DNA of 33,956 bases from Akkermansiaceae bacterium (GTDB lineage: Bacteria > Verrucomicrobiota > Verrucomicrobiia > Verrucomicrobiales > Akkermansiaceae). Both the position numbers and the translations under genes were made by a program. Location of the stretch: assembly GCA_025363295.1 (NCBI GenBank), contig JANYEC010000056.1, positions 1 through 33,956 of the forward strand. The letters run 5' to 3'. Below, piece by piece: positions 15,457-23,483 of this stretch (positions are counted from its first letter, which is position 1; every line of letters starts with the position of its first letter). The notes beneath the pieces are model-generated. The model saw only the letters and a program-made list of their open reading frames with translations, was not told where the DNA came from and ran no database searches.

Positions 15457-17928
15457 ATGGCCGAGAGTTTTCGTTCCAATCCTTCCCAGTCGCAGCAGCA
15501 ATCCGCAGCTGCGGCCCCTCCTGTTTGGGATGAAATGACAGATTCACGAGGTTTAATCCGTCATCATTGGCAGGCCCTGAGCTCGAAAATTCTGCGTTGG
15601 AGCACGGAGGATCGCGCGTCGATTGCCGCGACCGCCAGTCGGATGATCGAAGACCTTGGCACTACGTTCAATGTTTACAGCGATGTCGGCGGGGCGGGGC
15701 AACCGTATGAACTCGACCCTATCCCTCTCCTCATTTCTCCGGCAGAGTGGGCACATGTCTCCGCGGGTCTTGCGCAACGGATTCGCCTGATCGACGTGGT
15801 TCTAACGGATCTCTACGGGCCACAAAAGCTTCTCCGCGATGGATTGATTCCCCCGGATCTGGTGCATTCGAGTCCGGCATTTCTTCAATATTCGCGCGGG
15901 GTGCAGCCTTTGGGGGGGCACTTTCTGGTCACATCTGGCTGTGATCTTGTTCGGTCAGCCAGTGGTGCTTGGACGGTTTTGCGCGACCACACCGGCGCGG
16001 CTCCGGGTGGCCTAGGGCAGGTGTTGGAAAACCGCAATGTGACGGCGAATCTGCTTCCCGAGGCTTTCGAAGCGCTGAGAGTTGCTAGGCTTGGAAACTT
16101 TTTCGATTTGGAGCGAGGTATGCTGCAAGCTTTGGCTCCATCGCGCGGGGAGATGGCAAATGTAGTTTTCCTCACTCCAGGGTTTCGCCATCCCTCATAT
16201 TTCGAACATGCCTATAAAGCGAGATTGTTAGGATTTCCTCTGGTAGAACCTGCCGATCTAACGGTTCGTGAACAACGGCTGTATTTGAAAACCTTAGCGG
16301 GACTTCGGCGTATCGATGGCGTGGTTTGCCGGATAGGGGATGAGGGTCTGGATCCGCTTGAAAACGGGGTTCATGGAGGTGGCGGAGTGCCCGGGATGAT
16401 CGAGTCATGGCGCACCGGAAATGTGGCGCTGGCCAATGCTCCCGGGGCAGGATTTGCATCCACTCCTGCGCTGATGCCCTTTCTTCCAGGAATTTGTCGG
16501 AAATGGTTAGGCGAGGAAATCATGTTGCCGTTTGTCGAAACATGGTGGCTCAGTCAAGATCATGTTAGAAAACGGGTGTTGGACCAGCTTCATCGCTACG
16601 TTCTGTTGCCTGCTTTCAATCGTGACCCGCTCTTACCGCTCCGTTGTGCGAGCCTCTCGCCTAGCGCGCGCAAGCAGTGGATGGCGGTGATCGAGGCGCG
16701 GCCATATGATTTCGTGGCTCAACTTGATGTAACTCCGAGCGAGGCTCCGTCGTTAGAAGCGCGAGGAATCCGTCAGCGGCCGGTCGTCTGGCGGGCTTTC
16801 GCTTTGAATGCCAACGAGGGACCGATGGTGTTGCCCGGAGGTTTGGCAAGGGTGGGGAAAACGGCTCAGGCCCCGCAATTGTGGCCGGGCCATGCCGGAT
16901 TCACCAAAGATGTCTGGGTTTCTAACGATACCATGGACTTGATGGCAAAGCCGGACGTGAAGTCACCGCGGGCTTATAAAGATAGGCATCCTGCGGCTGC
17001 TGAGGTTCCCAGTCGCATCGCCGAGCAGTTGTTCTGGGTCGGTAGATACGCCGAGCGCATTGAATTCGCCACCCGTCTTCTTAGAGTCACTCTGCGTTAT
17101 CTAAGCGGTGAAGCAGGTCTCCATCAACAAGATCAGTTAGATTCCTGCCTTGCCTTGATCCGCGGCACCCACCTGGTTCAGAAGGGTGCAGTCATCCACC
17201 CGACACAAACCCTGAAAACCCTTTCCGCGTTGATTCACGATCAATCGGCACGCGGAGGCATTCCTTATCTCACGCGCTCCCTGCTCCTCAACGCCGCCGC
17301 TGCTCGTGATCGTCTATCTGATGATACTTGGCGCTTTTTCAACCGGTTAGATGGAGTCGTTCATTCCCCGCTAGTCTATCACAGTGCGGCGGAACTGCTG
17401 CGGACTCTCGATACGCTCGTGCTCCATCTCGCGGCTTTTTCAGGGATGCAGGCAGAAAACATGACACGAGGTCAAGGTTGGCGGTTTTTGGAAGTCGGGC
17501 GGCGCATCGAGCGCTCGTTGAGCGGGCTTTCCTTGCTGCGAACTGCCGTACAACAAGGCGACGGAGAAACACCGATCCTTGATCCATTGTTAGAAACTTG
17601 CGACAGCGTGATGACCTACCGCCGCCGCCATTTTTCTCGCCCGAGTCTGCAACCGGTTTTCGATTTGATTTTCTTCGACCGCACCAATCCGCGCGCAGTG
17701 GCCTTTCAGGTCCATATCATTCTGACAGAACTTCCGCGGTTTCCGGGTGAACCTGATTTCGGATTGCTGCCGAAGATCCGTGAGCACATCAAAGAACTGG
17801 ACCAGCGATTTGAAAACCCCACAGCACCCGATGGCAATGAGCTTGGGCGATTGTTTGATTCGCACGAAGTTTTTTCCGATCTACTGACACAACACTATTT
17901 CAGTCATTCGGTGCGGCGTGTTTACTAA
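15457..17928 (+). CDS. Circularly permuted ATP-grasp protein fused to alpha-E domain (823 aa)
   Basis: Residues about 20-500 form a circularly permuted type 2 ATP-grasp ligase (DUF404/DUF407): LIDVVLTDLYGPQKLLRDGL, DHTGAAPGGLGQVLENR, FLTPGFRHPSYFEHAYKA, CRIGDEGLDPLENG and the ALANAPGAG loop. From about residue 517 an alpha-E domain (DUF403) begins with PSRIAEQLFWVGRYAERIE and runs to the end. ATP-grasp enzymes join a carboxylate to an amine through an acyl-phosphate; comparative genomics predicts peptide-forming amidoligase activity for this group. In many bacteria the two domains are separate genes; here they are one polypeptide. It lies between two transglutaminase genes, 37 and 15 bases apart, which fixes the functional link. 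The first 20 residues are low-complexity. Confidence 0.9.
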   Translation: MAESFRSNPSQSQQQSAAAAPPVWDEMTDSRGLIRHHWQALSSKILRWSTEDRASIAATASRMIEDLGTTFNVYSDVGGAGQPYELDPIPLLISPAEWAHVSAGLAQRIRLIDVVLTDLYGPQKLLRDGLIPPDLVHSSPAFLQYSRGVQPLGGHFLVTSGCDLVRSASGAWTVLRDHTGAAPGGLGQVLENRNVTANLLPEAFEALRVARLGNFFDLERGMLQALAPSRGEMANVVFLTPGFRHPSYFEHAYKARLLGFPLVEPADLTVREQRLYLKTLAGLRRIDGVVCRIGDEGLDPLENGVHGGGGVPGMIESWRTGNVALANAPGAGFASTPALMPFLPGICRKWLGEEIMLPFVETWWLSQDHVRKRVLDQLHRYVLLPAFNRDPLLPLRCASLSPSARKQWMAVIEARPYDFVAQLDVTPSEAPSLEARGIRQRPVVWRAFALNANEGPMVLPGGLARVGKTAQAPQLWPGHAGFTKDVWVSNDTMDLMAKPDVKSPRAYKDRHPAAAEVPSRIAEQLFWVGRYAERIEFATRLLRVTLRYLSGEAGLHQQDQLDSCLALIRGTHLVQKGAVIHPTQTLKTLSALIHDQSARGGIPYLTRSLLLNAAAARDRLSDDTWRFFNRLDGVVHSPLVYHSAAELLRTLDTLVLHLAAFSGMQAENMTRGQGWRFLEVGRRIERSLSGLSLLRTAVQQGDGETPILDPLLETCDSVMTYRRRHFSRPSLQPVFDLIFFDRTNPRAVAFQVHIILTELPRFPGEPDFGLLPKIREHIKELDQRFENPTAPDGNELGRLFDSHEVFSDLLTQHYFSHSVRRVY

Positions 17929-17943
17929 CAAAAATAGCAACTC

Positions 17944-18828
17944 GTGAAATATAGTCTCATCCACCGCACAAAATATACCTATGAAGGTGCGGTCACCGTG
18001 TCCCATCATCTGGCGCGTCTCGCTCCGCGCACATTGCCGGGGCAGCGCTGTCCATGGCACGAATTGGAAATCCAACCGGTACCTGTCGGGCGCGGGGTGC
18101 ACATGGATTCTTATGGGAATACGACTTATTATTTTGAGATCGAGGGGAAACACGAAGTGCTCGAAGTGACTGCCCGGAGTCTTGTGGAGGTGTTTCCAAC
18201 GAATCACCCGGTGGCAATTCTAACTCCCTCGTGGGAGTTGGTGCGCGATGGCTGTCATTTGGAAAAACTCACTCCCTGTTCTGAGGCGGGTGCATTTCGG
18301 TTCGCCTCGCCGATGGTTCCGTTAGGTGACGATTTTGCGGCTTACGCACACCCCGAATTTTTTCCCGGGCGTCCGATTCTCGAAGCCGTGCTCGCTCTAA
18401 CGAACCGGATTTTCAAGGATTTTAAATTTGATCCACGAGCCACCGATGTCACCACGCCAGTGAGTGAGGTTTTGAAAAAACGCGCCGGTGTTTGTCAGGA
18501 TTTTGCCCATCTGATGTTAGCTTGTTTACGGTCGCTCGGATTACCGGCGCGCTATGTGAGCGGTTATTTGGAAACCGCTCCTCCGCCGGGAAAAATCAGG
18601 CTCACTGGCGCGGATGCCTCCCATGCTTGGGTGTCGGTATTCTGCGGTGAAGGTTCTGGCTGGATCGATACCGACCCCACCAATAATCTACTCCCCGGTG
18701 AACGCCACATCACTGTCGCGTGGGGCAGAGATTTCTCGGATGTCAGCCCCTTGCGCGGCGTCACCTTGGGTGCCGGAGGGCAACGCCTATCCGTGGCGGT
18801 GGATGTGATCCCCGTGGAGGAGTTGTAA
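17944..18828 (+). CDS. Transglutaminase-like peptidase (294 aa)
   Basis: A second transglutaminase-family protein with the N-terminal beta domain (MKYSLIHRTKYTYEGAVTVS) and a core with the triad Cys184 (AGVCQDFAHL), His227 (DASHAWVSVF) and Asp244 (TDPTNNLLPG). The start is GTG at 17944, 15 bases after the ATP-grasp/alpha-E gene; this start gives the family-typical beginning. It lacks DUF2126. In known clusters this short form accompanies the ATP-grasp and alpha-E proteins and is thought to act as a peptidase or amidohydrolase on the product. It is the last gene of the tight operon; the M20 peptidase gene begins 62 bases later. Confidence 0.92.
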   Translation: MKYSLIHRTKYTYEGAVTVSHHLARLAPRTLPGQRCPWHELEIQPVPVGRGVHMDSYGNTTYYFEIEGKHEVLEVTARSLVEVFPTNHPVAILTPSWELVRDGCHLEKLTPCSEAGAFRFASPMVPLGDDFAAYAHPEFFPGRPILEAVLALTNRIFKDFKFDPRATDVTTPVSEVLKKRAGVCQDFAHLMLACLRSLGLPARYVSGYLETAPPPGKIRLTGADASHAWVSVFCGEGSGWIDTDPTNNLLPGERHITVAWGRDFSDVSPLRGVTLGAGGQRLSVAVDVIPVEEL

Positions 18829-18890
18829 GGGCACGTATTTCTGAGGGTTTCGCCTTGCGATGTTCGTTGCCGGACGGCAAGCATCCCTGT

Positions 18891-20222
18891 GTGACTTCTG
18901 AACTCGAAGACCTGTTTTCGTTCCTCCGCTTTCCAAGCATCTCCACGGACTCCAGCCATGCGGGCGATGTCCGTGCCTGCGCCGAATGGCTGCTGGCCAA
19001 GCTCACAGGTATGGGGCTAGTAACGGAACTCCACGACACCCCGAAACATCCGATCGTTGTCGCGAGAAACGTGCACGTTCCGGGCCGCCACACCGTTCTC
19101 ATTTACGGCCATTACGACGTGCAGCCGGTCGATCCGCTGAATTTATGGACGAGCGACCCTTTTGAACCCGTGATCCGCGGTGAGAGAATCTGGGCCCGCG
19201 GTGCAAGCGATAACAAGGGCCAGATGCTGGCTCACGTGTTAGGTGTCGAAAAAACCCTGCGCGAACAGAGCGAGTTGCCGCTGAATTTAATTTTCCTGTT
19301 TGAGGGCGAGGAGGAAATCGGTAGCCCGAATCTCGCGTCGTTCCTGCTGCATCATTGCGATGAGTTGAAATGTGATGTGGTCGCCATTTCTGATACCGGA
19401 ATGGTCGCGCCCGGCGTGCCGACTCTCGGCTATGGCTTGCGCGGGATTGCCTGCTGCGAAGCAATCATCCGTGGCCCGAAAGGCGATCTCCACTCCGGCC
19501 TGTTCGGTGGTGCGGTTGCGAATCCCGCGGCGGCGATGGCACGGCTGGTTGCCAGTTTGCATGCGCTTGATGGGCGGGTTGCGATTGAGGGATTTTACGA
19601 TCACGTCCGCCCGCTGGAACCATGGGAGCGTGAAATGTGGACGAATATTCCAGGCGTATCGGATGCAGATTTTCTCGCAGTAACAGGTTCCCCCGGCTTG
19701 TTTGGAGAACCGGGATATTCGTCTGCCGAACGTACTTGGGCGCGTCCGACGGCAGAAGTGAACGGCATTGGGGGCGGCTATCAGGGAGAGGGTTCAAAGA
19801 CGGTCCTTCCTGCGGAGGCTTTTGTGAAACTCTCCTTTCGTCTGGTGCCCGATCAAAGCCCGAAGGACATCATGGCAAAAGTCCAGAGCCACCTCGAATG
19901 GCATTCTCCGCCGGGCGTGGAAGTCGAGGTCCGCGTCGGCCATGATGGAAAACCCTACGTCACGGATCCCAATTCCAAATATGGTCTCGCCGCTCAAGCC
20001 GCTTTGCGCGTAGCTTTCGAGGCAGAGCCCGTCCTCATCCGTGAGGGTGGCAGCATCCCGATCGTGCAAACCTTCCGGGATATCCTCGGTGCGGACACCT
20101 TGCTGCTCGGTCTCGCGCTTTGCGATTCGCAGGTCCACGCACCTAACGAAAATTTTCCAATCGAGAACTTCGAAGCCGGCATTCGCTTGAATCAGGCGTT
20201 GCTGATTGAGCTGGCGAGATGA
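18891..20222 (+). CDS. M20 family dipeptidase
   Basis: A zinc metallopeptidase of about 443 residues. Metal and active-site segments: YGHYDVQPVD (His74, Asp76), GASDNKGQ (Asp107), FEGEEEIGS (about 137-145), an Asp in AISDTG, and a dimerisation-domain His in GDLHSGLFGG; a late His lies in DSQVHAPNENFP. It belongs with CNDP/ArgE-like dipeptidases that split short peptides. The frame is open from 18720, but the first 57 codons overlap the transglutaminase gene and look unlike protein, so GTG at 18891 (TSELEDLFSFLRFPSIST) is chosen. The 62-base gap to the preceding operon allows co-transcription; a peptidase next to a predicted peptide-modifying cluster may be more than chance, but this is inference. 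Confidence 0.88.
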   Translation: MTSELEDLFSFLRFPSISTDSSHAGDVRACAEWLLAKLTGMGLVTELHDTPKHPIVVARNVHVPGRHTVLIYGHYDVQPVDPLNLWTSDPFEPVIRGERIWARGASDNKGQMLAHVLGVEKTLREQSELPLNLIFLFEGEEEIGSPNLASFLLHHCDELKCDVVAISDTGMVAPGVPTLGYGLRGIACCEAIIRGPKGDLHSGLFGGAVANPAAAMARLVASLHALDGRVAIEGFYDHVRPLEPWEREMWTNIPGVSDADFLAVTGSPGLFGEPGYSSAERTWARPTAEVNGIGGGYQGEGSKTVLPAEAFVKLSFRLVPDQSPKDIMAKVQSHLEWHSPPGVEVEVRVGHDGKPYVTDPNSKYGLAAQAALRVAFEAEPVLIREGGSIPIVQTFRDILGADTLLLGLALCDSQVHAPNENFPIENFEAGIRLNQALLIELAR

Positions 20223-20327
20223 TCTGAAATAGGCAGCAGACCGCAGCCGATCCACGCCGGCGCCACGCAGCCCGCGCGACGAAACGTCTCGTTCCTTCCA
20301 ATTTATCATCTTGATCTCATCGCTGCG

Positions 20328-20343
20328 CGTATTACCGTATTAC
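20328..20343 (+). promoter_or_regulatory. Tandem 8-base repeat before the antitoxin gene, candidate operator
   Basis: CGTATTAC occurs twice head to tail (20328-20335 and 20336-20343), two bases before the antitoxin ATG at 20346. Ribbon-helix-helix antitoxins typically bind short tandem repeats at their own promoter. The repeats contain TATTAC, which could also serve as a -10 box, implying a very short or absent leader. Confidence 0.45.
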
Positions 20344-20345
20344 AC

Positions 20346-20585
20346 ATGATCACTCTTACTTTCAAAGTCCGCGATGAAGAAGCCGCCATGATCCGCCGCC
20401 AAGCCAAGGCATCGGGAATTTCCGTTTCCGAGTTTATTCGCCGCAAGGCACTTCCCGCCGCAGAGAAAAAACCTCGCGAGCTAGCCAAAACCACGTACAC
20501 AGGCGCTATGGTTTTCAAGGGTGCGCCCGGTGATATTCCTCTGAACAACGAGTCGGTGAGAGAAATGCTCGCTGACTTCCCATGA
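20346..20585 (+). CDS. Ribbon-helix-helix antitoxin-like protein (79 aa)
   Basis: The N-terminal 40 residues (ITLTFKVRDEEAAMIRRQAK then ASGISVSEFIRRKAL) give the beta strand-helix-helix of an RHH DNA-binding domain. The C-terminal half (about 50-79) is the likely toxin-binding tail, ending SVREMLADFP. It precedes a PIN-domain gene with a four-base ATGA overlap (20582-20585), the usual arrangement of VapBC-type modules. It would neutralise the toxin and repress its own promoter, probably at the tandem repeat just upstream. No Shine-Dalgarno sequence is seen. Confidence 0.8.
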   Translation: MITLTFKVRDEEAAMIRRQAKASGISVSEFIRRKALPAAEKKPRELAKTTYTGAMVFKGAPGDIPLNNESVREMLADFP

Positions 20586-20989
20586 ATTACTTGTTAGATG
20601 TCAATATCCTAGTGGCATGGGGATGGAGCGATCACCCGCATCATGAGCGAGTCGATAAATGGATCGGATTCAGTCTCTCAAAGCCAAGGATTTTACTTCA
20701 CACCCCATCCATTGTGGAACTCGGATTCGTCCGTATTTCCGTCCAGAAATCAGCGGATACGATCACCATCAAAGAAGCGGCAGATCGGCTTGAACATCTT
20801 CTTACCACCCTCGGCTCACATCATCGCTTCCTCCCCGACGACCTCTCTTCCCGCCGAGAATTTCCCACTTGGTGCAACCATGCCAAACACACCACCGGTG
20901 CCCACCTTCTCGCCCTCGCCGAAAAGCACGGACTACAACTCGCCACCCTCGATACCGGCATCCCCGGCGCGTTCGTGATCCCGCAATAA
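20582..20989 (+). CDS. vapC: PIN-domain (VapC-like) toxin, one acidic residue missing
   Basis: A 135-residue PIN-domain protein; family members are Mg-dependent ribonucleases. The first acidic residue Asp6 (NYLLDVNILVAW), the second Glu46 (TPSIVELGFVR) and the last Asp124 (LATLDTGI) are present. The usual third acidic residue, the Asp of a T-D-A-x-L motif, is Gly106 here (HTTGAHLLALA, codon GGT). A single base change from GAT would do this. The enzyme may be weak or dead, which would also relax the need for its antitoxin. Length and all other features are normal, and translation is coupled to the antitoxin. Confidence 0.82.
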   Translation: MNYLLDVNILVAWGWSDHPHHERVDKWIGFSLSKPRILLHTPSIVELGFVRISVQKSADTITIKEAADRLEHLLTTLGSHHRFLPDDLSSRREFPTWCNHAKHTTGAHLLALAEKHGLQLATLDTGIPGAFVIPQ

Positions 20990-21063
20990 AACCCCTCAAC
21001 CCGCTATAGAACGTCGCTCCATCCTCCACAGAGTGGTTGCAAAACCCGTCCCCAAATTTACTC

Positions 21064-21089
21064 TTCAACCGTCAATATCTACGGTTGAA
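21064..21089. repeat. Perfect hairpin between vapC and the glnS fragment
   Basis: Arms TTCAACCGT (21064-21072) and ACGGTTGAA (21081-21089), 9 bases each, with an 8-base A/T-rich loop. It lies 75 bases after the toxin stop. A-tracts rather than T-tracts follow on the plus strand, so it is not a standard plus-strand terminator; it may mark a repeat end. Confidence 0.45.
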
Positions 21090-21141
21090 AAAACTCTTTC
21101 ATTCACAGCCATTCGCGTTCATTTGCAGCTAAAATTTCCTC

Positions 21142-21285
21142 ATGTCAGAATCACCCAAATCCAACTTTATCCGCGAGATCATCGCCGCCGACCTTTCCTC
21201 CGGGAAACACGCCACCACGATCACCCGCTTTCCGCCTGAATCTAACGGTTATTTTCACATTGGTCACGCGAAGTCGCACTGCTGA
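21142..21285 (+). pseudogene. Truncated, diverged copy of the 5' end of glnS
   Basis: ATG 21142 opens a 47-codon frame whose residues [20 protein letters not shown] and then [17 protein letters not shown] parallel the intact glnS start at 21736 (FIREIIADDLTAGKYATTIT...). It ends abruptly after AKSHC at TGA 21283-21285, where the real gene continues AKSICLNF. The two copies differ at many third positions and a few conservative residues, so this is not a fresh duplication. It lacks everything after the HIGH motif and cannot be an active enzyme. It may be the stump of a second, once functional glnS interrupted by the GxxExxY element that follows. Confidence 0.85.
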
Positions 21286-21319
21286 TAGAGCCGGCGAAAT
21301 AAGAGTAACCAAAAAATTC

Positions 21320-21698
21320 ACGAAAGATCACGAAATGGAGGAAGAGAAACAATTGTTTCACCGCGAGGTCGGGATGATTCTGGACTCTGCCATGGAAGTG
21401 CATCGGGTGCTGGGCCATGGTTTACTGGAAAAGCCTTATGAGAACGCCTTGGTCCATGAATTCGAGTTGCGTGAAATCCTTTTTACTCAGCAGCCGCGAT
21501 ATCCGGTCGATTACAAAGGCCGCCGGGTGGGAGAGTTCGTTCCTGACCTCATCGCATACGGTGCCATCGTGATTGACATCAAAACCATCGATCCTATCAG
21601 CGAGATCGAAATCGCTCAAATGCTCAACTATCTCCGTCTCATCAAACACCGCCGCTTGGAGACTCGCAGAGTCATCCTCTGATTTCGTGACTTTTCGT
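21320..21698. repeat. Inverted repeats bounding the GxxExxY gene
   Basis: A 17-base left arm at 21320-21336 (ACGAAAGATCACGAAAT) and a right arm at 21682-21698 (ATTTCGTGACTTTTCGT) are inverted copies with two mismatches. They overlap the start and the stop of the enclosed ORF. Similar ACGAAA/TTCGTG words next to GxxExxY genes are familiar from other PVC genomes (from memory). The whole behaves like a small repeat-bounded cassette. Confidence 0.6.
21335..21682 (+). CDS. GxxExxY protein (PD-(D/E)xK-like), shortened C-terminus
   Basis: A 115-residue member of the GxxExxY family. The name motif is GLLEKPY (within LGHGLLEKPYENALVHE), followed by a PD-(D/E)xK nuclease-like core: GEFVPDLIAYGAIVIDIKTID, with Asp in PD and the D-I-K triad. 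The family usually ends with a strand reading roughly GLLLNFG before a final RLExKRxxL; here MLNYLRLIKHR runs directly into RLETRRVIL, so about 11-14 residues appear missing. That strand deletion may destabilise the fold. The start at 21335 is chosen because the frame upstream is repeat DNA. The role of the family is unknown; it is often scattered in repeat-bounded copies. Confidence 0.78.
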   Translation: MEEEKQLFHREVGMILDSAMEVHRVLGHGLLEKPYENALVHEFELREILFTQQPRYPVDYKGRRVGEFVPDLIAYGAIVIDIKTIDPISEIEIAQMLNYLRLIKHRRLETRRVIL

Positions 21699-21735
21699 AC
21701 CCTTCGTGGTTCCTCTTCCATCTATCAATTATCCA

Positions 21736-23421
21736 ATGTCCGACTCTACCCATCCCAAGCTCGACTTTATCCGCGAGATCATCGCGGATGACCTTACCGC
21801 CGGCAAATACGCCACCACGATCACCCGCTTTCCTCCTGAGCCTAACGGTTATCTTCACATCGGCCATGCGAAGTCGATTTGCCTGAACTTTGGCATCGCC
21901 CAGGAGCACGCCGAGATCGCAGCGAAATGTCATCTCCGCTTTGATGACACGAACCCGGAAAAGGAAGAAATCGAATACGTAGAAAGCATCAAGACCGATG
22001 TCCGATGGCTCGGTTTCAACTGGGGAGACGACCTCTATTTTGCGAGCAATTACTTCGCATTCTTCCATGATTGTGCCGTCCATCTCATCAAAGAAGGCAA
22101 GGCCTACGTGGAAACCCAATCCGCCGAAGAAATGCGCGCCAGCCGGGGTAATCTCACGACACCCGGCATCCCCTCGCCGGGCCGCTCGCGCAATGTGGAG
22201 GAAAATCTAACTCTTTTCGCTCGCATGAAGGCGGGCGAATTCAAAGAAGGTGAATGCGTGCTCCGTGCTAGGATCGACCTCGCGTCATCAAACATGAATA
22301 TGCGCGATCCGGTGCTCTATCGGATTATGCACGCGCACCACCACAATACCGGCGATGCCTGGTGCATCTATCCGATGTATGACTTTGCTCACCCACTGGA
22401 GGATGCTTTAGAGCACATTACGCACTCGCTCTGTACGTTAGAATTTGAAAACCACCGTCCGCTTTATGATTGGTTTATCGAGAATTGCCCGGTGCCTTCG
22501 AAGCCGCGCCAGATCGAATTCGCCCGCCTTAATCTAACTTACACCATCATGAGCAAGCGCAAGCTGCTCGAACTCGTACAAGGCGGCCACGTCGCGGGTT
22601 GGAACGATCCTCGCCTGCCCACGATCTCCGGCCTTCGCCGCCGCGGCTATCCGCCGGAAGCGGTGGTGCATTTTTGTAAACGTGTCGGCATCACTAAGTT
22701 CAATGGCACCACCGATGTCGCGCTGTTGGAGTTCGATGTTAGAGATTTTCTCAATCACTCAGCGCCGCGCCGCATGGCGGTGCTTGATCCCGTGAAAGTC
22801 GTTCTCGAAAACTGGTCGGCTGAGCCACTAGCCGCTGCCGAGGTCGCAAACCACCCGCAGAACTCGGACATGGGCAACCGCCAGATTCCAATGTCCGCCG
22901 AAGTTTGGATCGAGCGCGAGGACTTCATGGAAGTGCCTGAGAAAAAATTCTTCCGCCTTGGCCCAGACCGCTATGTGAGACTCAAGGGTGGCCATATTAT
23001 CCGTTGCACCGGTTTTGAAAAAGACGCGGAAAGCACCATCACTCTCATCCGTGCGGAAATTCTCCCAGGCACCGTCGGCGCGGACTCTCCCGAAGGAATC
23101 GTCTGCAAGGCGGCGATTCAATGGGTGGATTGCGCCACGGGCCTCGATGCTGAAGTTAGAATCTACGACCGCCTTTTTACCGTAGAAGATCCAGACGGCG
23201 CGGAAGGTGGATTTCTGAGCGTGCTTAACCCGGATTCGCTCAAAAAACTAACCGCGAAAATCGAGCCATCGCTTGCCTCCGTGGAGCCCGGTTTCTCCTG
23301 CCAGTTTGACCGGACGGGTTATTTCGTAGCCGACTCCATCGACCACCAACCCGGCACTGAACCCGTCTTCAACCGGACCGTGGCGCTCAAGGATTCTTGG
23401 GTAAAAAAAGGCGGACGGTGA
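21736..23421 (+). CDS. glnS: Glutaminyl-tRNA synthetase
   Basis: A 561-residue class I synthetase that charges tRNA-Gln with glutamine. Signatures: RFPPEPNGYLHIGHAKS with HIGH at 41-44, RFDDTNPEKEE, the anticodon/acceptor blocks typical of GlnRS, and the KMSKS equivalent IMSKR near 271-275. The C-terminal beta-barrel anticodon domain is complete and ends ...VFNRTVALKDSW. The ATG at 21736 is supported by homologue starts; the frame extends to 21706 without support. Having glnS means this lineage charges Gln directly at least in part. Immediately upstream lies the GxxExxY cassette and a stump of a second glnS start, so the native promoter of glnS may have been displaced. Confidence 0.97.
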   Translation: MSDSTHPKLDFIREIIADDLTAGKYATTITRFPPEPNGYLHIGHAKSICLNFGIAQEHAEIAAKCHLRFDDTNPEKEEIEYVESIKTDVRWLGFNWGDDLYFASNYFAFFHDCAVHLIKEGKAYVETQSAEEMRASRGNLTTPGIPSPGRSRNVEENLTLFARMKAGEFKEGECVLRARIDLASSNMNMRDPVLYRIMHAHHHNTGDAWCIYPMYDFAHPLEDALEHITHSLCTLEFENHRPLYDWFIENCPVPSKPRQIEFARLNLTYTIMSKRKLLELVQGGHVAGWNDPRLPTISGLRRRGYPPEAVVHFCKRVGITKFNGTTDVALLEFDVRDFLNHSAPRRMAVLDPVKVVLENWSAEPLAAAEVANHPQNSDMGNRQIPMSAEVWIEREDFMEVPEKKFFRLGPDRYVRLKGGHIIRCTGFEKDAESTITLIRAEILPGTVGADSPEGIVCKAAIQWVDCATGLDAEVRIYDRLFTVEDPDGAEGGFLSVLNPDSLKKLTAKIEPSLASVEPGFSCQFDRTGYFVADSIDHQPGTEPVFNRTVALKDSWVKKGGR

Positions 23422-23483
23422 GCCGTTGACGAAATATTTTCCTAAGGTATCCGGCAAGTTAAAGGTGTAACCCATGTTCCCGG

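Noticed and set aside
18720..18890. 57-codon N-terminal extension of the M20 peptidase
   Set aside because: It overlaps the transglutaminase gene in another frame and is Arg/Gly/Cys-rich without family similarity.
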